Assembly (NCBI GenBank): GCA_947179485.1
Contig: OX359245.1
Span: forward strand, 26,089,067 to 26,153,066
Origin: Allacma fusca
Taxonomy: Eukaryota > Arthropoda > Collembola > Symphypleona > Sminthuridae
Direction of reading: 5' to 3'
DNA: 64,000 nt
Of the stretch, positions 24,701 to 34,700 are shown piece after piece (within the stretch, counting starts at the first letter, position 1; every line of letters starts with the position of its first letter). Both the position numbers and the translations under genes were made by a program. The notes under the pieces are model-generated. The model saw nothing but the letters and a program-made list of their open reading frames with translations, did no database searches and was not told the DNA's origin.

Positions 24701-27700
24701 AACTCCGTTGTATATATGTGGTATGAGCAAAACTATCGTCCAGTTTGCTTCTGTGATTGTCGTTGCTAGTGCGAAGTGTACAACTTCACCTATTGCAATT
24801 TCCTCGGTGGGGTGAACATAGTCTTCCCCTTTTGTTATACTGTGAGGGTTGTTTTGGATCTGGCGTTGTAGATCATTTATCTGGTCTTTTGCCAAGATAC
24901 TTCGCCTGGTACGTGTACGTGTGTTCTTAAGTCCCAAAATTTTGATGATTTTGCTGATGAATGTTCCGTACTGTAATTCGTACTCCTTCCAAATTTCGTA
25001 TTCGGTATGTAGGGGTAACGGGATTGTCTTTGTGATTAAGTCCATTGCGACTGACTGTAAAGTTCTTGTTGTAAGGTGGTAACTGTCACGTATTGCCTGT
25101 GACATTAACCAAATGGCTTGCGGCAATTTCCGTTGGTCTCGAATTTTCTGTCTTCGTTCCTCTTCCTCCGAGGTGGGTTCAGGAGCATGTCGTCGCTCTC
25201 TCCCGTTTTCGGATTCTTCCGTGTCCACTTCTTTGCCTAAAGCTTGGTTCCACACTTTGGCTACAGAAGTTTCGTTGAGGTAATGAGCATTCCTTTGGAT
25301 ATCACCTGGTAATGCTATTAAGTTCGGAGATATTTTTGTTGCTGTTGGCTCTTCCTTAAGAAAATCTTCTAACTCTTTTTCCTCACTGGCATTGACGGGC
25401 ATTATCATCCAGATGGGTCGTTGGTCTGGTAATTGGGACTCAATGAGTACCCAGTCCTGTGGTATTTTGACTGTTTTGAGTGGTTTATTCCATCTCCTGA
25501 CTGCGTCTAGGATTGAGCTGGTATAGATTCCTACTATGACCATTCCCGTGGTACACATGCCTACGGCTCCTGCTACTCCTCGTACTACTCCATTCTGCCA
25601 GAGTTGGTGTGCTGTGGCTGAGCCGAAACCTTGGTACCGTACGGCTGAATTTCCGACCGGTGGGCATTCCCGTTGGCCGTAAGGGTCATAGTGTCCGATT
25701 TCCTCTGAGTCTTCCTTATTTTCAAAGTCTAGGCTGACATGGTCAAAGCCTCTTGGACTGGTTAGATTCTCGGTTTCCAATCGGGTCCACCACTGGTAAT
25801 GTGATGCCCGGGTTGTTGGATATGGTCCATAGTGTCCCGTCAATTCCTTTCTCAAGTTGGGTTGTCCTATAGCAGATGTAATTAAACCGAACATTAATAA
25901 AAATGATAACCAACTGTTACCGAGGTAAGGTATGGGTCCTCCTCGTCTTCCTCCTCCTCCACGTCTCATTTCCGGCGTGTGAGGTGGCGTTTGAATTGAT
26001 GAGGTTGACTGTCTTGGTTCCTCGTCGTCACTGAGGATGACGGTTCCGTCCTGGGGTGAATTGGCAAAATCAGCCAATGAAAGCTGATGGTGATTAACAA
26101 TTTCCGTTGTATCTGAAGTTATTGATGATTCTCGATCTTTGGGTCTTCTTTTTGATCTGATCACCTCAAAATCCTCTGAGCTACTGCTCTGGTCGTTGTG
26201 TTGTTCGGCTATAGATAGCTCGGATGTTGCAACTTCGACGTTTTGTGCTGGTGAGGGTGGCGTTTCCGTTGCCATTCCTGTTGGGCTTGCAGTTTCTGGA
26301 CCATTTCGCTTTTCCTGAGCGAGCAAACGCTCTAGCTCTCCGGATGTAGCTGTTGACGTTGGAATGTTCGTTGGTTCAAAATGTGCTGGAGGTAATTCTC
26401 TGGTTTGAAGGTCTATCTTTGACTCAGCACATACCAAGTGAAAGTCGTTATCATTTCTCCACTTTATCCATTCCTGGCGGTGGCGTGCTAGTTCCTTCAT
26501 TAATTCTTCCTTTTGCTTTTTCGCACTGTCTGCATTGACGTTTTGTCTGGCAAGGTTGCGGATGATTTCCCCGAGATCTTTAATTCGGTTTACCATCTCC
26601 TCGTGCTTCCCTGCTTTCCTGGAGTCCTCTCCGATCTTTAGGATGTTTGACTGCCATTTCGCCGGTGGTTGGGTTGGTGCTGTGCTCTGTCCGAATAGCT
26701 CTAAGATGGTCATCTGAGCCTCTTTCTTGACCTTCTTCTCCTTCTTCGCACGTTTCTTTGCATGATGTTCACATTCCTGTTGTACCACTGGTCCACTGTC
26801 GGTTGCAATTACTTGTCGTACCTTCTTACATCCTTTCCTACTACAGGTTTGGATGGGTACTGTCTCTTCCTCTTCTGAGTCTGAAGAGGATTCATTGGCG
26901 GTATCTCTGTCCGCTGTTGTGGCTATTTCCGTGGCTGTTTCTTCGCTCCATAGTATTACTGCTACTGGTGGTGGAGTCACTACAGGTACTTCCACGGGTC
27001 TCTCTCTTTGAGCGATGCAAACTGCACGCTGTGGTTTAGGTGGTTCACTACTGACCGGTATTGTTGGCGGTGGCATCTTTGTGACCGCTGTGTAGCTTAA
27101 AGCTGGAGCTGCTATGGGTGCTGTCAGTATTGACTCTCTTTCCATTCGGTTGTTATGATCTCTCGCCGATGGTGATAGAAATGGTGAAGGTGGTGGGGTT
27201 GACTCTCTCCTGCTCCTTGACCGCGCTGGACTATCATAGCGGCTCCTTGACCTGTCGTCTTCCCGTCGCTTCTTCCTCTCCGATGACGACTCTGTCTCCC
27301 GCTTCCTGGTCCTGCTGTCCTTAGAGCTGTGTCTTTCCCTCGAACTTTCTCTTGAGCTTCTATGATGCCTGCTCGAACTTTCTCCAGTAGTGATGGCCCG
27401 CCCGCGGCCTCTCCCGGCTGGTACCATGTGCGCCGAGTAGGCTGCGAATCTCGGAGGTTCCCTTCGTCGGTCCTCCAAGTTCCCTCGTCTCAGATCGGGT
27501 CCATAGTTATCATCAATACGTCTACTGATTCTATGGGCTACGTCCTCGACCTGTTCTTCATGTTGCGGTAACCATTCACTGATTTCGGGGATGTTGACCC
27601 GGGTAACTCCACAAATAGGGTCGGCTCCCATCACTTTCCGAGATGAGCTTCGACTTGTCTTGCCTCGTTCGTACTGAAGGCTTGGAGTAAATGCCCAGGG

Positions 27701-28282
27701 GTCATGTTCATAATCTCCCCTTGGATTCTTTTGTCCGGGCACATCCTTTTCTTGCCTGTAATTTTGGACTAGCCATGGATCATCTGGCTGTCTGTTACGT
27801 GTTCTACAGATAGGAATCTGTCGTCGTATGGGAGTGGGATTAAATTCTTGCCCTTTAAAAAGGTAAACAAGATCATCTGGCGCTCGCTCGCCTTTGTCTA
27901 CTTCCACCTGCTGCTCCGGAAAATTTATTGACCCGCAAAAGTGCGGTTCTCGTCGTAATATGCGGTAATCTAATGTTAACTCTCTAGGTTTCCTGAGAGC
28001 TCCGATTAGTACTGAATGGGTTACGATTTCTCGTCCATCTCGTCCTTGGATGATAATTCTGTGGGGTAACTTCCCGTCTACTCGGAGAACAACTTCCAGT
28101 CGTCCCGTATCTGAGTTTGGTAAGATTTTTGCTTGTGGTATTTCCACTTCAGTTTGACTCACGTATTGGGTCCAGTAACGTGGTCGATCGTCGTCGTCCC
28201 TGTCGACGGCGGGTAGGGCGTCTTGGCGTGGAGTCTCGTTGGTTCGAGACCCGGATGCACGTGACCCTCTGTTCTCTGACAT
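21713..28282 (-). CDS. ORF3 of the giant retrotransposon, 2189-aa protein of unknown function
   Basis: Uninterrupted from ATG at 28282. I do not recognise a family. Visible parts are: an arginine/serine-rich stretch at about 300-375; a Cys/His cluster (CSRKGCKKV...CEHH) near 470; and an acidic linker. A hydrophobic segment lies at about 783-803 (WLSFLLMFGLITSAIG), which could act as an internal signal or anchor. N-glycosylation sites and a second apolar stretch follow at about 897-927 (GVAGAVGMCTTGMVIVGIY). Furin-like RERR and RTRR sites lie near 1028 and 1127. A third apolar stretch is at about 1276-1300. Further CxxC motifs are near 1389 and 1654. The last 350 residues include FLLRGDA...SFQEFASMTERLITLY, faintly reminiscent of a Gag capsid segment. 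An AG acceptor (TTCAACCAG) directly precedes the ATG, so a spliced subgenomic mRNA is likely. An Env-containing polyprotein is possible but unproven. Confidence 0.75.
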   Translation of the reverse strand: MSENRGSRASGSRTNETPRQDALPAVDRDDDDRPRYWTQYVSQTEVEIPQAKILPNSDTGRLEVVLRVDGKLPHRIIIQGRDGREIVTHSVLIGALRKPRELTLDYRILRREPHFCGSINFPEQQVEVDKGERAPDDLVYLFKGQEFNPTPIRRQIPICRTRNRQPDDPWLVQNYRQEKDVPGQKNPRGDYEHDPWAFTPSLQYERGKTSRSSSRKVMGADPICGVTRVNIPEISEWLPQHEEQVEDVAHRISRRIDDNYGPDLRRGNLEDRRREPPRFAAYSAHMVPAGRGRGRAITTGESSSRHHRSSRESSRERHSSKDSRTRKRETESSSERKKRREDDRSRSRYDSPARSRSRRESTPPPSPFLSPSARDHNNRMERESILTAPIAAPALSYTAVTKMPPPTIPVSSEPPKPQRAVCIAQRERPVEVPVVTPPPVAVILWSEETATEIATTADRDTANESSSDSEEEETVPIQTCSRKGCKKVRQVIATDSGPVVQQECEHHAKKRAKKEKKVKKEAQMTILELFGQSTAPTQPPAKWQSNILKIGEDSRKAGKHEEMVNRIKDLGEIIRNLARQNVNADSAKKQKEELMKELARHRQEWIKWRNDNDFHLVCAESKIDLQTRELPPAHFEPTNIPTSTATSGELERLLAQEKRNGPETASPTGMATETPPSPAQNVEVATSELSIAEQHNDQSSSSEDFEVIRSKRRPKDRESSITSDTTEIVNHHQLSLADFANSPQDGTVILSDDEEPRQSTSSIQTPPHTPEMRRGGGGRRGGPIPYLGNSWLSFLLMFGLITSAIGQPNLRKELTGHYGPYPTTRASHYQWWTRLETENLTSPRGFDHVSLDFENKEDSEEIGHYDPYGQRECPPVGNSAVRYQGFGSATAHQLWQNGVVRGVAGAVGMCTTGMVIVGIYTSSILDAVRRWNKPLKTVKIPQDWVLIESQLPDQRPIWMIMPVNASEEKELEDFLKEEPTATKISPNLIALPGDIQRNAHYLNETSVAKVWNQALGKEVDTEESENGRERRHAPEPTSEEEERRQKIRDQRKLPQAIWLMSQAIRDSYHLTTRTLQSVAMDLITKTIPLPLHTEYEIWKEYELQYGTFISKIIKILGLKNTRTRTRRSILAKDQINDLQRQIQNNPHSITKGEDYVHPTEEIAIGEVVHFALATTITEANWTIVLLIPHIYNGVDHLEAEELKGWETKAHANVSQTHPLFQRTSERAARERQRRDAFVGPTNAWSPVSYSKQFLKQQLQLMLARIEEEEAHSSSGRPTGIIQQLVRFTLRMVIYIGTSVGMDFGGNQDPIRKGDPGRNHPRRTEGAEGPVLTSEEEPAVPTEQAMEAQEEGAGTSLNVIKEEVLDDEEKPPLEHQVDSSSDNETDSKWVQTRCEYCPLKHGHKPPVRPKTKLAAHEAWQRQKDIPVQYIRRSRPELDRLYGRDNAPNCTFQYRGRRRGPEPESERPRVRVYSPIRTVIFNDTRDRRGSRSPSPGPSTITGQPIPPIEDKLKSRRARQRQRKVEFKEERQENPPAPAPEDPLAQPDSPDVRFVDLAHVSFYIGVRGWMVAPSWEDEDAEIVIFTNPNKTQLYSQLDPVRLQVKKMVERANDPLDHSPPPRFPDQVMEDISGDERHSQIEAQYSRRTNYFSNNMDTRERSTMCPHCYQKSTIDPERFPTYNISHRSTNSPEQNLVRWLNRMYRETFIERLDIHQQPTQPPQLRLEQLRRALSTLSEPRTDAHESNIEYAEHQAGMDYNNHGELIRERRALLYDAMDHPTDYRRLDPRERDLLILYGQSRRNVPMENTRLETMAGDMNISPGEMIPRLWTTLFNGQRGIDNHQVPTYLTCREHQGVMQGLTGTELRRLITQMWFDIGTQPTWREQEIWINSFLLRGDAITGRGEKALQQLASIPIHMLSFQEFASMTERLITLYHQDEAIQEWRQFGAMNQSGRSQPNPIDDIEEELGQWEDWIFAMKLAGEGQKPTTLYARKLKGGVATLRQPRRTGSFRDLNELVTIRIWQREHFHRIREQISNRGDGPSYKPYHLSPRNERRPGITPIHMVPSAIDRFQTPQWRSVVIGGRPDEPDIINLIRTLRGRTGIEIVFRDLGHDFIQEELRRDPVTQQRTSYLSITNPVEHRRLMDQLWERSERATWDPEILSENRFAVISFRTLAEGEEETGTLRGPSEEDD

Positions 28283-28475
28283 CTGGTTGAAGATAAAATA
28301 CTTTACAGTAATCTGATCTAATGATTGTGTACGTACCTACGTATCGGATTCTCCTTCGACCTTGTCGTATGAGGTAACTAATGAGATTTATACGGTCTCC
28401 AATCTTGAGATCAATCTCGCTTTGACCAAAACTAACACAGTTTGGTATTGTTGTTAAGTATCTGGTGGTGTTCAT
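28149..28475 (-). CDS. Candidate 108-aa ORF at the Pol/ORF3 junction
   Basis: The ATG (28475-28473) overlaps the stop of the preceding coiled-coil micro-ORF as ATGA, and the frame is that of Pol, just after the Pol stop. The first 46 codons fill the only sequence between Pol and ORF3 (VSFGQSEIDLKIGDRINLIS...); the rest overlaps the start of ORF3 and is very basic (RRPTRRRQGRRR). No family recognised. A good donor (GTAG|GTACGT at 28337/28336) and the ORF3 acceptor delimit a 54-nt in-frame intron-like stretch. Could be a chance frame; the ATGA linkage is the main support. Confidence 0.35.
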   Translation of the reverse strand: MNTTRYLTTIPNCVSFGQSEIDLKIGDRINLISYLIRQGRRRIRYVGTYTIIRSDYCKVFYLQPDVREQRVTCIRVSNQRDSTPRRPTRRRQGRRRSTTLLDPIRESN

Positions 28476-28735
28476 TCGTTTTCAGACTGATCCAAATCTT
28501 CTCGTCCTTTTTCGGGTACGAGTTGGGTATCGTCTACTTTCTCCGATTTCTTCAGCGCTTCCTTCCTGAGGTGTTTCCCCTGCTTCTTTAACTCCCGAAT
28601 TTCCTCCTGAACTTGTTGAAGTTCCTGTTGGATTTGTACTCGTCGGGTTCTGAGGGTCGCTGAATGTCTCTCGGTGCTCTGACGTATTTGTTCTAATTCT
28701 CTCAGGCCTTCTGGGACTGTCTTTCGTGATGACAT
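28472..28735 (-). CDS. Overprinted coiled-coil micro-ORF 5 (87 aa)
   Basis: ATG-initiated, in the +1 frame relative to Pol, within the Pol C-terminal extension. A heptad-patterned helix runs from about residue 10 to 66 (VQIQQELQQVQEEIRELKKQ is central), with an acidic tail. It is the last of five such ORFs in the same frame and its TGA overlaps the ATG of the 108-aa ORF. Function unknown; the amphipathic pattern is the evidence that this frame is selected. Confidence 0.5.
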   Translation of the reverse strand: MSSRKTVPEGLRELEQIRQSTERHSATLRTRRVQIQQELQQVQEEIRELKKQGKHLRKEALKKSEKVDDTQLVPEKGREDLDQSENE

Positions 28736-31700
28736 CCAATGACCTGTCCTCTTCTGTAGAAAATTCTACAGGTATGTTAATGACTTCTGTATGAGTATCT
28801 ACAGAGTCTTGTCCGTTTTCGTCTGTTAGCACTTCTTGGAACTCTTCGTCCTCTTCTGTAGAATTTTCTACAAGGACTTTTCGTTCCTTGGGTTGGTTGA
28901 ATTGTTGGCTAACCTGTTGGCTGCTCGTATCTGATTTTTCAGAATATTCTTGGCTCTCTCGGTTTGTTCTATTTCTCTCTCCACTCGTGCTATTGCCTCT
29001 CTGATCCGACTGCCTTGCGCTTGTAGGCTTTGCAGTGTCTGTCTCTGAGCTTCGCTGGGTGGGCTTGGTGTTGAGTTCCACAAAGGGGGGCTCTTCCAAG
29101 GTCTTTTGCTCATCTGAGTGAAGCAATTGTGTCGAAATATCCGCCTCTACTGAGGGCCAAGGCACCTCAACTCGTGGAGTCGCTTCTGAAGGTCCTTGAT
29201 TTCCTGTTTCAATTTGTCCAGGTCTCCCTCTCTCTGTCGTAGGCGGTTGATTAATTCTCGGTTCTGATCCCGAATTTGAAGAATTTGTCTCTCTACACTC
29301 ACTGCTGTCGTCCACATCAAATTCTGTTGGACTTATCCCTGAACTACTTAATTCTTTAAGTGTTTTAAAGTCACTCTCGTCAATAAATGGTTGAGTTTCT
29401 TCCTCACCTTCGGATATTACACCTGAGCTATTTTCAGCTGGTTTATTAAATCCGAAATATCTTCTTTGGCTTTCTGAGTTTCCTGGAGGGTTGCTTTGTG
29501 ATCTCCCTCGAGTTGTTTCAATTTGTTCAGTATTTCCTGTTGTTCCGAAATCTGATGTAAAATTCTTTGTTTGAGACGAATTTCGTTCTCTTTTGCCTTG
29601 ATTAATTGGGCTTGTAATCCCTGGATGATTAGGATTAATTCTCTCTTTGTGTGTGTCATCAGTTACTCTGGTTGAACCTCGTCTTGTGATTTCTCCACTT
29701 GTGGGCAGAAACTTGACGTTTGAGGTTTTGTCTCCTGAATTAGCAGTTCTAAGTCTGCGATTCTCTGTTTGATGTACTCTTCCTGAGCTGCGTACTTCCA
29801 AATTTTTATTTGGACTAAATTCCTCTGTTGTTTCAATCCCCTTATCTCGTCCCTGATTTCCTCTAGGGTGTTCATTTACTTTCGAGCGAGTGAAATATGG
29901 GTAATTTTTATCTAAAAATTCCCGATTATCTGAATAATTTTCTGACGAAAATTTTCTTGCTTGTGTACTTGACTGCTTAGTAGTACCTTTTCTTCCCTGA
30001 ATATTATCCTTGTGTTGATGTGGTCCCTGGTTTGATTTCCCTCCTTCACTTGGGGTGATTTGAGAGTGTGAGTAATTTTTGTCACAAAATTCTCCTCTCT
30101 GTTGTACTGGCTGAGCTTGGTCACTTGAACTGTCTGAGCAATTTTCGGATGAAAATTCTCTAGTTATTTCCTCGGTTTGAGCAGGTTGAACTTTAAAAGT
30201 CACCTTCTTGCTCGTAGTTGCACTGTTATCTGAACTGGTCGAATTCTTAAGAATTGACCGTGGCTGACTCACTGTAACTTTTCCACACTTGTTCCAATTT
30301 CGTTTTGTTACCAATTCCACTATATCGGAATCTAAATCGTAACTATACTCGTCCTCAATGTGTTCTCGCTGCAGGCACTTCTTAAGCCTTTCCACATGGA
30401 CTTTCTGTCTCTTTTTAGAATTCCTAAGGTCTTGAATGATATAATTGTCTTTGGCTAAAACTTCTATGACTACAAAGGGTCCTTTGTAAGGGTGAAGAAA
30501 GCGTTCGCTCTTTCCAACTATCCTGGTCGGTGTAAAGACTCGCACTGTGTCTCCGATGTTGAATTTAACGAACCTTCTTTTCCTATCATACCAATCCTTA
30601 CTGTAGTCCTGACGTTCCCTTATCTTAGCAATGGCTTTTTCTATTCTAGTAGTGGCTTCCTCAGCACTCATAAAATTTGTGTCGATGCTGCTTAAACACA
30701 GTTGTAAGTTAAAATCATATATGGGTTGTCGCCTAAACATCATAAAATAAGGAGTTTCTTTGGTCACGTCATGGTGACTGCAATTGTAAGCATTTATTAG
30801 AAACGGTAAACAACTGCACCATAATGCTTGCTCTTTTTGAGTATAATGACTCAGCATAGTGCTTATAGTCTGGACCATTCTTTCTATTTGTCCAACACTA
30901 TTATGTCTTAGTGCTGTAGATGTAGAATGGTTCATGCCTAATCTGCGAAGTAATGCTTGAGTGATTTCCGCTCTGAATTCGGATCCTCCGTCACTCAGCA
31001 AGTTTTTAAACAGTCCGTATTTTAAAACTACTTTGTGAAGCAAAAACTCTGCTATCCTGTCAGCAGTTTTATCTGGAATTGCTTCTGCGATCACGAACTT
31101 TGAAACATAATCCTGTGCGATTATAATGTACTTATTCCCTTTTATGCTAATTTGCATGGGTCCAATGAGATCAATACATAATGCATCTCCTACATTTTCT
31201 ATCCTGATTGGATGAAGTAGTCCTGCTGGCTTCATTCTCATGGATTTAGCTGCTTGGCAACTTTCACATGACATGACATATTTTGCTACTGAGACGTTCA
31301 TTTTTCTCCAAAAATAATTTTTGTTGAGTCTATGAAGAGTTTTCTGGAATCCTAAATGTCCTCCGCATAGGATCCCATCATGAGCTTTTGATAGTAGGAA
31401 ATTTCTAAGTACTCGGGGTACGTATAACTTACGTCCATCTTTATGTACTATAGTAAGAATCCCTTCTTCATCAATTTCATATCGGCTATACTTTTCTTTG
31501 TCCTTCCAATTTAACGTATGCCGCATCTTTATTTTGTCCATGATGAATAAACAATCTGGATCGTCCCTTTGCATCTCCTGCATGTTATGTTCCTTTAACA
31601 TAGTAACTTGCTCTTCATCTTCAAGTATCCTACACACAGGCTTGTGTGTGGAAAAAATATCTTTGCTCCCTTCGCACCCCTGTAGTGCGTGAGCTCCTGG

Positions 31701-34700
31701 AACAAATTTTATTGCTCTATTTAATGACATGTCCTCAGTTTTCTGAGCGTCTTTATTCCTTTGGTCTTCATCCTGTGAAAGACATAGTGAATGTGACGTC
31801 TTTTTACTTGTCACAACACCCTGCCCTTTCAGAGGTTGAATCTTCCATGATCTTCCATCGGTGAATTTAATTTCACCTTCCCGGATATTTTTCCTCAGCT
31901 CTTCTACTGTGGTCGCCAGTAGAGAGTAATTATTTTTATTAACTGGATTCTCTGTGGATATGTACGTATGCGACGGCGGAGGGTTTTTGTTTTCCTCCGA
32001 CTCGCATGCTGCAGATCTTCGTTGGATATTTTTCATCCATTCATCCACATCTCTGGAAATCTTCATCGCCTTGATCCGCTGTGGGGTATCAAGATCCGGA
32101 TTGTTAGCATATCCTGGACTTTCTGCATCAGGAACTTGATCAGTCTTCCTGGCAGATTGTGCAGTGTATGTCTTCAATTGCGAAATAACTTCCTGTTTGA
32201 GCTTCCATTCGTCACCTTTTGCTGGAGTTGGATTCCTCCAAGCTTCTTCAAATGCAAACCATTTCTCCTCATCTGTGGGATCGTGTCCGGATGGAATGTG
32301 ATTTTCCACACTGAACTTTTCCTGTCTCAGTGTCGGTCGGTCGCATTCCTTTTGGACGTTCCTATCTTCATCCGTGAGTACCAATTTCTTGGCCTCTTTA
32401 GGACTGGCGGGATGGGTGGGCGGGTTAGTTGAGGACTTCTTTTGTGTAGTCTCAGCTGCCTGGCTCACCAGATCCGCTGTCTCCTGATTCTTCAAAGTTT
32501 GATCATGGACTTCCGTATCGGAGTCTACAATTATGGCTGGTGGTAGATGTACAGCTTTAGTTTCAGCCTCACCTGCCCCATCCATTGTTGTGAATTCCAT
32601 TGTACTCCGTGTCATCTGCCCTAGGGATTTTGGTGAGTCAATGTCGACCTTCCCATTGGCTAAACTTTGTGACGTTGTTGCTGCCGTTGACTTTGGGGTA
32701 GGAGACCAATCCGTCCCCATTCCAATGTCAATGATAGTATTTCTGTCAAAATCTTCATTCTCATTTTGAACTTTATCTGGTGATAAAAATTCCTTCATGT
32801 CTAGTTCATTTATTGTAGCATTGTGTAGCTCTATTTCCTGTATTAGTTTGAGATTTTTCTCGTAGATATACTCATTGGTGTATTTCCAGATATTTTCATC
32901 CTCTTGTGGATCATCCTCCCGAAATTCGTGGATTATAATGATGTCATCGACGGATAATTTCCATTCTTTGAGCGCTGAGTAGCTGTGTGTAACTTCATTA
33001 ACACAGCTCTTTACGCTCATTGTATGGTTCTCCCAATCCGTTTCCTCCAAATTCGGTTGAGGTACTAAAATTTCCACTTGTGGTTTGACTTTTCGCCTGG
33101 GTTGACCTTTCAATCTCCCTGACCATGGATTTTGTCGCTGTGGGATTATGGCTTCCTCTTCGTCTGAGGATTGGCTTTCGTCATCCGGCCAGTATTTTCC
33201 CTTATAGCTTTCCCTGGTCGTAAGGCTGGCTGCACACGCTGGTGGTGGCATTGTTATGTTCCCCTGAGGGATTTGTTTTTGCTCTTCCAAAGCGATTTTG
33301 TGCTCTTTGACCGGATCTGGGTCAAATTCGATCACTCGGTCCTCTGTATCTTCCAAATCTTCCTTTGTATAGGGTAGTGGAGCTCTGGATAGAAAATCTG
33401 CATCCAAGTGTAAAGCTCCTTTCTTGTATGTAACTTGAAAGTCAAATTCCTGTAGTTTATTTACAAACTTACTTATCCGGTGGTTTGGATCTTTTTGTAA
33501 TCGTAGGTAGCATAACGCTAAATGATCTGATCTGATTAAAAATTTTCTCAAATAAAGATACTGTCTGAATTTGCGAACTGCATATACGACTGCTGCTAGT
33601 TCTAATTCTGTGACTGAATAATTCTTTTCTGACTGAATTAGTGTCCTTGAAGCATAAGCTATTGGATGTTCTCCTCCATCATCTTGAAGTATACAGCATC
33701 CTAGTCCTGAGATTGATGCATCTGTATGTAGTATGCAATCCAACTCTGGATTGAAATGAGCTAGGACTGGCTGTGTCATTAACTTGGTTTTGAGAATGTT
33801 GAAGGCAATTGTTGCGTCTGCACTCCATTGGAAGCATCTTATGCGTTTTTGTCCCTCAGACTTCCCTTTGCTTTCAATCCATGATTGAGAGATGGGACTA
33901 GCAATTTTTGCGAAGTCCTTGATGTATTTTCTATAGAAACTGCATATTCCGAAAAATCTTCTTGCTTCTGTTTCGGATTTTGGTACTGGCACATGTCTAA
34001 TAGCGTCCACCTTTGCAGGATCTGGACTGGTGCCTTCCCTGGATACTTTGAATCCTAAAACAATCACTTCAAAATATCCGAATTTGCATTTCTTTGGCTT
34101 GAACTTAAAGTTCTTGTTGCTGGCTCTTAACATCAATTCTTCGAGAGATGCTAATTTGTCCAAAAGATGAATTCCGTAAGAGATTACATCATCTAAATAT
34201 ACCATGGCTCCCCTAAATTTGAGTGAGCCCAGCATTTGATCTGCTGCTCGCTGAAAAGCTGACGGTGCAATCTTGACTCCCATAGGTAGTCGTTTGAATG
34301 CATATAATCCATCCTGTGTGATGAAAGAGGTTATGACTTGGTCATCCTCATGTATTAATAATTGAAAGAAGCCTGACTCCATGTCAAGAGTGTCGAAAAT
34401 TGCAGATTTTCCAAATTGCATAAGTATGTCATCTATTCTTGCTAAAGGGTAAACTTGATCTGTGATGGTTTTGTTTAACGCTCGATAATCCACAACTGAT
34501 CTAAATGTTCCGTCTTTCTTCTTGATAAGAAATAGTGGACTGCTGTAAGGTCCGTTTACTTCCTTGATGATGTCTGCATCTAGCATCTTTTGTACTTCTT
34601 CTCGTACTTTTTGTCGCTCCATAGGTGAGCAAGGGAAAGGTTTTGCCTGAACGGGTGGATTATTTCCCGTATGAATCCGAATGGGATCAATCCACGCTGG

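Noticed and set aside
28283..28475. Splicing of the 108-aa ORF's 5' part into ORF3 to make a fusion
   Set aside because: The 54-nt intron-like stretch keeps the 108-aa frame, not the ORF3 frame, so it would not give an ORF3 fusion.
29912..30124. 70-codon frame upstream of the coiled-coil series, same frame
   Set aside because: Starts with GTG, not ATG, and lacks the heptad pattern; not counted as a member.
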